Assembly: GCA_019648995.1 (NCBI GenBank)
Contig: BLXT01003901.1
Coordinates: 348,515-378,708, forward strand
Direction: 5' to 3'
DNA: 30,194 nt
From: Plakobranchus ocellatus
Lineage: Eukaryota; Mollusca; Gastropoda; Plakobranchidae
This document shows positions 10,029-22,000 of the stretch, in pieces. The notes under the pieces are model-generated. The model was not told where the DNA came from, searched no databases, and saw nothing but the letters and a program-made list of their open reading frames with translations. How positions within the stretch are numbered: the stretch's first letter is position 1; the number at the start of each line of letters is the position of its first letter. A program made the position numbers and the translations under genes.

Positions 10029-13000
10029 GTATGTAGATCTAGCTGTTTAGTTTCTTTAGTAAAATTGGATCTGAAAGTAGATCTAGATCTAGTTGTTTAA
10101 TTTCTGTAGTCCATAAAAATGGACCTGAAAGTATAGGCCTAATGTAGATTCAAATTCTAATCTAGATCTAGATATTTACTCATATTTTACCTATCTAGAT
10201 CTAGATCTAGATTTAGACTTCCAGACAGTAGACCTGCTAATGACTAATCGAGATCTTGATTAGATCAAGATTCTAGTAAACCTATTCTTGATCCTAGCCA
10301 ACAACTCTAAACCCAGAACACTCTCATACTAGATTTAGCCATGTGAATTAGTGTGTAGATCTAATATCAATGTATTTTTCTACATGATAGATAAAAAGGA
10401 AATTTGAAAGTGGAGATCCAGGCCTATATGAAGATCTAGATCTAGATCTTATGTCTCAACTTGGAAGGCTCAAGATTACTATAGTGGCCCTAATAATCAT
10501 ACCGGCACGATTATTTTTTTTAGTGTGTTTTTCCCCCCAGTACGATGCTTATTGGGGCCGACACGATTATTTTTTTTTTTTTTTTTTTTTAAAAAAAGAA
10601 AAAAAAATATTCTGAGATTTTTGTAGAAATCTTAGAATTGATATAGATCTAAACTCGATCAAAATCTACTAGGCCTAGCATTGACCTAGATGTAGGTCTA
10701 GCGTATTACTAAGTATCATTGTTTTATTTTGCTGTTGTCTGTTTTAAATGTCAGTTACTATGGCATTTTTCAAGGATGATGATGGCACTGGTGGGAAATA
10801 ACAAGTTAGTTATCATAGTACATACCTGTAATTTGTTGTGATGATGGTGATGATGATGATAGATATAATGGGGATAAAGATGATGATGATAGTGCATACT
10901 AGTACTTGTAGGTAATGAATTATTATAAACAATGACAGCTGATTTGTGTCATATTGTCCATTTGGGTCCGCATTACGGAATTTTTGCAAGCGATTCCCCC
11001 CTGCACTATTATTCCCTCCAACACTATTATTAGGGCCATTATAGTAGTATTATGTACAGTTTTGTANNNNNNNNNNNNNNNNNNNNNNNNNNNNNNNNNN
11101 NNNNNNNNNNNNNNNNNNNNNNNNNNNNNNNNNNNNNNNNNNNNNNNNNNNNNNNNNNNNNNNNNNNNNNNNNNNNNNNNNNNNNNNNNNNATTAGGGCC
11201 ATTATAGTAAAGATGTAGGCCTAAACTTTTAAAGGCCGACCTTATTTTCCAAATGGTTGGATAAATTGAGTCCGACCTTACTTTACTGAACGCTTTATTT
11301 TATAAAGAGAGAAAGAGTTCAGTAAGAGATCGATCGTGGGGCTGTGATTAAAAAGGGATAGGCATACGTATACATTGAGATCATATGGACAGTTTTAACA
11401 TTGTCTAGAAAAAACAGACACCGACTTTGAAGAAAAGGAAGGAGGAAAAAAACCAACAGATTAGCACACTAGGTAATTTATTCTTGGAAGATGGCGGCAG
11501 TAAAAACATATGGAAAGGGAACCCATGCTTGTAGATCTACCCTCATCAGCTACTAACACAATGAAGAGATCGTGGGCATGGTATTGTTATGTGTAAGAAG
11601 CACAATGTACATTATAACTTGGCCTAAGATCTCTTCATTTTGTCAATAACTTGTGAAGGCAGGATAACTATGAAAGCACTGGCATACTCATACTTAGCTG
11701 ATGAAGTTGGATCTAGAAGCCCTAGTCCCCTTAAAATAAATCTGAATCTTGCTATCCCTTTTCCTTTGTGTTAGGGATAATATTAATAAGGACTGGACCT
11801 ATTTTCTAGCGCAATAGGAAAAATTGTCACATTGTTAATGAAATGGGCCTCTTTCGCGTTAGATCCAATGTTTTTAGATTCAAATTTGAAGAATTCTCTT
11901 TCATTCGTTAGGCCCAGGCCTAGCTGTCAGACATGCTTACCATCCTGGATTTCTGAATTCATTCTGAAAGTTCACATGAAAACGACCCGCTTTCAGGAAA
12001 TCCACCTTTTTATTCCAAATTCAGAATTTTGCTAGCAAAAAAAAGAAACTTTGCTTGTGTCTCATTTAAGAGGTCTAGTGTAGGGTGTATTAGCATTAAC
12101 ATCACAAGAAACTTTTTACACATTTATATTACTATTATGGCGCAATTGATTGTGTTTGTTTCCCCTGTCTCTGTGAATATCACAGGGTTGCATTTGCAGG
12201 TTGAAAAGGGATGGGAAAAATTTCCGATTTTGCACACATAGGCCTAACGTTATTCCAAAAAGAATGATGAAGCGACAGAAATTTTAGTTAACTCTTGACT
12301 GTTGTCAACAATTACAAATAAGTCTGTCCAAAGATAAAGATATCTTTCAACTTTTTTGGAAATATATTGATCACATCAGGTCATCATCTTGGATAATGGT
12401 GGCTGAGTTTTAGTTGATCAGGTCCATTTCAGCCATTGGATAGACTTCCAATTATGCACAACAGCAATATTCTGATAAAAATAACGAAATGAATGCAATT
12501 TTAGTCAACTGTTGACAACCTTTAAAATGTAAAAGCAATCATCAACATTGCAAATAATTTCACCCCAAGACAACGATATCTTTTTAAAATTTTTGAAAAA
12601 AAAAAAACCGATTTGTTTTTCCGAAACGCTCCAAAAAAATAGAGCCCAACCGTAACTCTTGACCATTGTCAACAATTACAAATAAGTCTGTCCAAAAATA
12701 AAGTTATATTTCAACTTTTTTGGAAATATATTGATCACATCAGGTCATCATCTTGGATAATGGTGGCTGAGTTTTAGTTGATCAGGTCCAATTCAGCCAT
12801 TGGATAGACTTCCAGTTATGCTCAACAGCGATATTCTGATAAAAATGAATGCAATTTTTGTCAACTGTTGATAACCTCTAAAATGTAAAAGCAATTATCA
12901 ACATTGCAAATAATTTCACCCCAAGACAACGATATCTTTTTAAAATGTTTGAAAAAAAAAAAAAACGATTTATTTTTCCAAAACGCTCCAAAAAAATAGA

Positions 13001-16000
13001 GCCCAACCTTATTTTCCCGTAAAATAGAAACCCTGCTGGGCTACAAGCAGAGGCAAAGTTTTGAAGGGTGTTAGTTTATGAAAGTAAAAAAAGAATATGT
13101 ATGGTCAATTTGTTTCATTCCTAAAGGATAGAATAGTTATTGAAATAAATCTAGTATTTACTTTTGGCCTCACCCATTCTACTCACATTATTCCTCATAG
13201 TGAGGAAAATGAAGATGGGAATCTTAACTTGCATAAAAGAATCTAATTTTCCACCGCAGTCAATTCAAGTTCTCGAAAAATATATATGTACTTAAAGATG
13301 GAGACCGCAGAAAGAAGAGATTTTCTACAAACAATTGAAAAGCAAAAATGATGCAGAGAAATTTAAAGACCATCCAGTAGAACAAGCACAATGTTAGTCT
13401 TGCATCAAAAGGAACTAAAGAATATCCACAAAAGAAAGAATTCTATCAAGAAGTGCTTCTGACAAACAAATTAAGAATCCAGACAAAATAAGGTAAAAGA
13501 AGACTGATGACAAAAAAAACCATACAGTTGCTGCGCAAAGAATGAGAAAGATGAAGCACAAGAATTCTATATGCCTGTGAAGAAGTGTAGTTTTAAAAGA
13601 TTATGGATGACAGTCAATAAGATGTATATGACAGTCTGACACTTAATGCTCCAGATGCATCCACTGTCGTATAGCATGTGAGAAGCTGTCTGAACATTTC
13701 AGATCTAGAAAGATGGAGAGAGCGCAATAGCTTTTTATAGGGGATAATAGAAGACCAAAGGTTAAAAAGGGTAGATTACATTTCATAACCCTCATAAGTT
13801 GTCCCACCAGGCAGTGAAGCCTGCACAACCAAAAAATGATAAAGCAACATGTTCTGATTAGAGGATAGGAGGCTCCAAAAGTAAAAAGGATAATAATTTG
13901 ACAGCAGAATTACTTTTTTAAACAAATGTGGGACACAAGATATACAGGATTGGAGGGTAGGACACCGTAGATAAACAAAGCAACAGACAGCAATTAATAC
14001 AAAGGCATTACATCATTTCCACCCCAAGCCAATTTTTTTCCATTGAATCATTTTTTTAAACGATTCCAAGGAACTCTAGATAGTGTTGAATAGGATGGAA
14101 AAGCAGATTTTAGAAAGAACCAGATTTCTCTGGGGATTATCCTTTAGCCTCCAATTCAATGGAGCAGATAATTGTGTAAAATTGTAAGACTTTCAGAAGG
14201 CTTTTGATAGCCTTGATAGATTTTTACTCTCTTCCTAACAACTTACATTATGACATTCCATATACATGTTTGTTCTGTTGGTCAAAGCATACTAAAGTAC
14301 AAAATCATCCATGATATAATTTATCGATTGAGAAACTGGTTGATTTGAATTAAAAACCAGAATCTGTCAAGGAATTCGTCTTTTTCTTTTTCAATTTTCC
14401 ATTTCTGTTTGATATTGACATGATGACAAGCATAGTAAATGCACCATATGTAGCAACCTGCGGACTACATGACAGCACCTAGAAAACCTTGTTTTTGCAA
14501 GCCATACTGCTAAAAATATTTTTGCCCTTTATAGAACAATAGTCAGCACTGCAAATCCATGCTGAGATGGGAAAAATCTATGGATATATTCAGACAACAC
14601 CAATACATAATCATCAATAGAAAGTACTTAAAACATACAGCAAGGTTACCATAATTCACATACCTGGGATTGGGCAGCACAGTTGATAATGAAGGCAGGA
14701 GTAAAAAGATATCAATATAAATTCAAAAGGAAAAGGAGCTGTGCATCTCACTGACAAATGTGAGGAAATCCAAGGTTTTGTCAAGTTGAAGCTATTCAAC
14801 AGCAATGAATGCAACAATTAAAAAAAACAAAAAAAACAAGCTTTTGTAAACAAGTCAGAAAAAAATCTATCGATAAAATCAGTAATTTAGAGCCCTCAGA
14901 AAGTACTAAATACGAGTCAATTGAGAAAGAAATTCAAAAGCAGAGTGATAATGTCCTGATAATTTTAGCTAGAAATAGGCGTTGAGGTAGAAGTCACAGG
15001 GCAGTATAGAAATAGTTAGGCCCCTAACACTTTTGAAAGACCCGTGATGATAGCTGGATAAGATAGCTCAAGATAAAAGATTGGATGGTATTGGTTGAAG
15101 ACCGATGTTTCTGAAATATATGGTGAATAGGAAATAAGATCAATGAATAGATTTCAAAATGGTTATGGTTCTGGCATCCCTGTCTTTAGTAAGAAGGAGA
15201 TGAGGTAGCTATGGAGCCACAACTTACATCCAAAGATATTGACCTTTCTAAACTCCAACCGACTGAGTATTGAATAAGTTAAATTATGAGCAAGGTGCTA
15301 TCGATGGATTGAGATTAAGTAGATAAAAAAATTGTTACCGAAGCCTTGCCTAATAGGAGTGTCACTACAAATAAATTTGTTATTTTTCATGAGATCAACT
15401 TCTTCCTATGTTATGATCAGACAGATATTTTTACGCAATGACCTTCTAGCTAGATCAGATGATCAACTTATCATTTAAAAAGAAACTTTTTATTATTTAA
15501 TAGGTTAAACAAGGACAATGGACCCACAATTTTGAGATGGCTTTACATTTTTACCCTAATCTCCTTGAATTCAAACACAGATGCCCCCAATATGTCAGTA
15601 TTTTACAGAGAAGACATCCCCAAGTATAAAAAAAGAAAACATGTTATTGGCTTGAGACTGAAATGAAGTGGCAATATCATACAGATGTTGATGTTTTATA
15701 AGAGTTGCAATATATATTACATCTGGTGCTTTCAGTCCAAATTAAAAAGAAAAGTGACAAAATATACCCTACCCTGCTTCAACATGCTTTTGAAATCATA
15801 TACACTTGAGCTTTTTATGATGACCAAAAAAAAGAGATGATCTTGTTATTGACTGAGGTTAAAAGTAAAGATTTTAGGACAGCATGTATGCACTGAAGAC
15901 TAAAAATTAAGAGCATTAAATCCTTAAAGTCTACAGAGATAAAGCTAATACTTTTGGACAAAAGTGCCAGGTGTATTTAGTGAATACGTCTACTATTTAT

Positions 16001-19000
16001 TAGAGCTGATGTTTTAAGCTACTTTTAAACATTATCCCATTGAAATATTCCAAAGGATGAGAAACAGCCACAGGAAAGGCACACAACCAATCAAGCAACA
16101 GCAAGACTGATCATGCAACTGAAGTGTGATGCTGGCCATCGACTGCTTGCTGGTGTTGAAACAACAATTTAAGCAGGGATACAAAGTTGTAAGATATTAC
16201 CATTGTAAATTGTCTCCGGCATCATTATGGATATAGCAGATCATTTTATCTACATGTGTGTGCGTCAGTGTGAACAGTTGCTGTAAACTTGTGGTCAGAG
16301 GAATTGATCTTGTCTCATGTGGAAAGATGTGTTTCAGTATGTTTGAGCTTTAGCTGTGATGTGGGCTGGTGGAAAGACTCTTCAAGATTTTACCAAAGAA
16401 ACTTTGCTTTTATCATTGTTAAAAGAAGTGAAGCGGATTAGTCAAAACTATTTTATATGCTGTCTGCAGTGTGAGCAGGAATCATAGATAGTTAAGATAT
16501 TGTCACAGAAGTTTTTCTTATCATCCTAAGACATGGATCAGTGTAACTGTATTGGTTGTTGACTATGTACTGCAAACCTGAGAAATAACTCTTCAAAATT
16601 TTATCAGGGAAAAGTTGATATTATTTTCCATTATGTTGTAAACAATGTAATCACAGTATCATACATCAGCTCTCTATGTTTAAAATGTTAATCAGTATAT
16701 CAGTTCTAGAATGAGAGCAATAGGAGTTGGTGCTGTGAATAACACCAGATAAATATTGATCATATTTATCACTTACAAAACTGTAGATCAATATAATTAT
16801 CAGTTACTCTTAGCAACACTATGGGCAGGCATCTTGATCTGTTTAAAGTTTCTTATTAGTTTCTAAAGATGGGGATCTATATAATAGTGTGAGGAAGAAT
16901 CACTAATCAGTTCAAAATAATATGTGGTATGATATATCTGCTTCATCATGTCTCCATGTCTGTGAGTGCTTTTGTGCTAACTAAGGCAGGGATTGAGGGA
17001 TCATAATTGTTTTAGGAATCATCAGAGTTGCTCTAAATTTTATTGTATTTCACTGTTTAAGTTATGATGTGTGCAGCAGTAAAGGTGTGTGAGTGCTTAA
17101 ATGTATGAGTGAATGTTGATTGTATAAATGTGTGTGTATGTACATGATTTGATTCGTTGATGAAAATGGACACTCATCTTTGTCTGGAAAAATTTAAGAT
17201 CTGAATGCATTTCGATCTTATGAAACAAAAACTCATTTGGTATAAAACAAAATTTGTACTTAATATGATTTTCACTTGATCATTACATATATAGCCTTCA
17301 CTTGAACCCATTTATGGCTTCAAGATGATGTAAAGGTGGAGTATCAAGAATGCAAAAAGCTAAGAATTGGTATTAGCTTTGATGTCTAATGATTGTTTTC
17401 TGGTTTTTGTTTTTTTTTCCCAGGACTGTACTGAGAGTGCAAGACCGGCAGACCAATGCCCAATTTGCCCTGAAAGTAATGGCGATAAGGGATGCGGTGA
17501 GTGAAGAAGAATTTTTAACTCTTCTTTAATGAATTGGCAGAAATATTTAAGTGACCTTTCTTTCTGGTTGCTTGGATTTTTTTTTTCTTCAAGGATCATA
17601 AGGGATTGCTTCTTTCTTTTGCTTTCTCTTTTTTTTTTTTATCTTCTCAAATGGTATACATTTATTTTGACTCTGGCTTTTTAGAAATTGACGCACTTTA
17701 GTTTTTTGCCTTCTGAACTTCTTGTGTTCCTTGCTCTCCTCCTTTAATTTGATTATCCTGTACCACCCAGAATAAAGTTTGTGTTTCTTAACTTTTCTCT
17801 CAGATTGCTATACTTTGTCATAGTTTACTCTCTTAATTTGAGTGTTTCCAAGTGTTCTCCAACTTTTTTTTTTTGAAAGGTTTGAATATTATCATCAATT
17901 CTTTAAATTTTTGTTTTTCCCAGTTTGACAATGTCCTGTTTGAGCGAGAGATAGGCGCCTTGAACATTTGTCAGCATCCAAATGTTGTGACATCTCTGGA
18001 GTCATGGCGGGAGGAAGTGATCTTCTCTGGAGTTCTCACAACCTGTCACATGATAGTCATGGAACTGTGTGAGACCTCACTGAGACAGAAGTTACTTGAC
18101 AATGTCCATGTGGGATTTGAGATTCATAGCATCAAGTTCATCACTGCCCAGTTGATCAGAGGCCTGGACTTTGTACACAGGTAAGATATTAGGGAAAATA
18201 ATCAAGAAGGTATTGATAACATAATGAATATTGCTGCGTTTTCTTTTTTTACAATCCCCTTGGTTACTTATAGTTTCCAATTTTGGCCTTACTTCTAACT
18301 TTTTGGAATCTATCAGGCCTCTAACAGAGTTTTGCGTGTGTGATTTTATTTTGAAACAAAACAACTGTCATTAAAAAAAAAAAAAAGATTCTTGATGCTA
18401 ATGCAAGAGTATTATGACAACAGGTTTTAGATGCGTGTCTTTTTTGCCCTGCCTCACCCTCAAGGTCTTGAGTGTAAAACTTAGCATTGTTGATCATATT
18501 ATTCTCTTAGTTGTACTTCTGCACTATGAATCTAATAGCAGAAATGATTGGGCTTTTTTTTTTTACCTCTGCTAATGGTCATTTCTGTCATATGCTTCCT
18601 GAACTTTGAGTGTGGGGGGGGCGCGGCACATGTTGAAAACCATTGCAAAGAGAAAAAAAGTTCTGTTTCTTGGCTTAATGGGTATTCTTGTGGCCTTATT
18701 GTTTTCTCCTAAATGGCTTCTCAAAAGAGGGACCCGGTTTCATTGGAAATAATGATGGCAATATGTTGGGAAGAAGGAAATGATCTGTTTACATTTTCAT
18801 TGAGAGGAAACAAACATAATTTTTGCATTAAAAGATTTGATTTGTATAAAGACAATGATAGAAAAGGTTGAAAATATGCTATGTTAGCTTAGAGTAAGAT
18901 TTAGAAAGGCCTAGATAAATTTGCAGGCTGAAAAAGCTTATACTTCTATGCTGTTGAACTTACAAATGGCATTTTCAGTCTTGCGCGGAATTTTAAATTA

Positions 19001-22000
19001 TGCTACTTCAGAGTTAATCAAAATGTAAGTAAAAATGATGCCTCCAAATAGCTTTATTTGCAGCCCTATTAACGAACAAAAAAAAAAAAATAAAAATTGG
19101 GGGTGACCACTAGATTTCTCCCACTCTCGGCATTGTCCGCCACCTGGCAAAAAAAAAAAGAAATTTGAATTGAAAAAACTCAAAACTGTCTAAATGTGAT
19201 CTTTTGTTTTATTTTGTAAAACCCAGTTTAAAAAAAAAGTGAACCTTCCAAAATCCTGTAGAATGTATAAAATGTTGAAACCTCAGCTATAAATAACCAG
19301 CCAATGATCTGTTATTCAACTGAATGTCCTGATTGTTTTCTACATTAGAAGTTTGTACACTCTATAATAAGGCTGGATCTAGAAGGATATTTTTTTACTC
19401 TGTGAAATACTTTTTGAAAGATCTATATCTAAAATAATCTAGATGTGTAGATACTAGACCTGGTCTAAAGCGTGAGTCAATGGGAAAATTTGAATATTTC
19501 AATAGAAATTAGAATTACTCTCTTAAAATGAAACTACCATATTTAAAATTAAGCACATTCTTAAATTTACAAAACAAAAAATTGGGTGATTAAGCGTTAT
19601 ATAAATATATTTTCCAGAGGACAAATGCATTGAACACAAAGCCTTATTGAGTCAGGGCCAAACTAGCTCTCCCTCATTTTTGTGTTACAATGAGAGACAA
19701 TCTGCATTGACAAGCACCAAAACCTGTTATGAAATGGCATTTTCAGTACTCTTACCTTTGAATCTTAATTTGTATCATCTAGTTTATTTTTTTTTCTCTC
19801 TCTTTTGCAGCAAAGGTATCATGCACAGAGACCTGAAGCCTGACAATATTCTCCTAACCAGCAAGGGTGTAGTCAAGATTGCTGATTTTGGGATGAGCAG
19901 GGCGGTCAGGTGAGTGCACTAAGTTGTGATATATATATATATATATATTTTATTCATGTATTCCTTATTTATTCTTTTTGTCAATACTTGAGTATATAGA
20001 CCATCAATAACAATCATAAAAAGATCACAGTTTTTGAATTGAAATGGTGAAGGGCAGGAATTTGCAATTTCAGTAATTTATGATCTTTCCCTCCATCTGC
20101 TGAGACAGTCCAGAGCATGTGTACACTCCAGGGGTGGTTACTCTGTGGTACAGAAGTCCAGAGCTGTTGCTGATGGCTACCAACTACAGTTCTGCTGTGG
20201 ATCTCTGGTCATTGGGCTGTATAGTAGCGGAGATGTTCCTGGGCGAGCCATTACTTCGAGGAAACTCTGAGATCAGCCAGGTTGGTGAACTTCACTGATA
20301 TCTTTATTGGATGGAGTCCATTGATTCCTGATGTAATTTTTAATTACAGCCAGTGCACTTCTATAATGTATTAAAAAGAAAAACTATAGCCAATATCAGA
20401 CAAATAGGCTTGCCATATCTCCTGGTTTAATTGTAGTCTACTGATTTTTTTTTTTTAATTTGGGAAAATATCAATCTCCTTATTAAGCAGGAAAAAAATC
20501 CAATTTACTTTTTTGCTTTGATGCGAGTCATTAGGACTTTGTGAAACAATTCACAGTTGAAAAGTTTTTTTTTCCCTCTTTGGCAATTTCAACATAATTT
20601 CCAACTTTTACTGTATTGACCTTTATAATGTAGCCCATTCTCAGAAAAATGATATACATGCAGGGGTATGGGGAAGAATGCACTGTATTTTTCTGGTACT
20701 TTTACTAAATGCTGATGCCTGTGCAAAATGTTAAAACTGTCCTATATTAATACTTTAGAAGATATGGACAGTTTTTGGCTATTGTTATTCCACATATTTC
20801 TGCATATTGTATTCATTTTGTGAGAAGATGGTGATGTGTTTGTGTAATTTTACCAAGGAACCTAATTTTCTGTATCTTGATAAGGTTATGTTTTAATAGG
20901 CTTAAAGTCTAGGTTTAAAATTGCAATATTTATATCATAGATGGGGGTTCTAGTCTCTCTGTTGAGAATTAAAGAAACCTATGTTAGATAGTTGTGCCAT
21001 TTGGTTAAATGAGTATTATACCAATTGCTTTTTTAAAAAATCTACATTTAAAAAAAAACAAATCTACTAATTATCTGTTCAGTCATAGTGACAGATGTGC
21101 ACAAAAAAAGAGCATAAGCAGTGACGTGCACCAAGGGTAGCAAAGTAAATGGTGAAGATCACTTTGAGTAGTCAAACTTTTATATTTACTAAAGTAAAGA
21201 GTTTGTTACATTTCAAATATATAATATACTTATAGAAAATAGAAAATTTCAATTCACAAGTTATTGAAAGTAAGGTAAAAAAACAGACGATTTATTCCAT
21301 AATTTCCAGGGAGGGGGGGAGGGGGTCAGCTGATTGCTGTAAGGATTCTTTGACTGTGCAACTCAATTCTAGTTCATATTCTCTCATTATAATGAACAAC
21401 TGTTCTGTACTTAATCTGCAAACACTATGAGTTATAGAAGATGTCCTCAAAACTGGTGCACATTTTTTTTTTGCACCAGCATACATAGAGAGTTCGTTTT
21501 GACTAATAACTTCTTAAGTCAGGTCTCAAAATATGTGCTTGAAGGTAGATGAAATGAGTCCAGGTATTTCAGGGATGTCTTGTCCATCTGCTGTAGATTC
21601 TCTTAAGAAAAGTTGAAAATTTGACAGAAATTGAGTGGATTTTTAAAAATATTTTGCTGTTTACAACTGATATACTAATAAATTCCAAAACTTTTGTAAC
21701 TTGTTTGAAATTCGGCTATTGTATAAATTTTAGTGCCTCTTTGCATCTGTTTTATGATCATCTTTGTCAAGACAATCTGCGCTTCCCATACAAAGCAGAG
21801 ATAGGAATAATCTCTCATACTGGCCAGTTCCAATACTTTTCTGTTGGTTAAGCCTTTGATTACATTTTCCTTTTCTTGTTCTAATGATAATATTGTTTTC
21901 TTTTTTTTTTCCTAACCATTTCAGATCACCAAAATTGTGGAACTGATTGGCCCTGTGAATCGAGCTGTGATGCCCCAATATTTACATCTTCCTCTACTGG

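Noticed and set aside
11029-11196. ORF running into the assembly gap
   Set aside because: Half of it is N; the readable part has no protein character and belongs to the MITE-like element.
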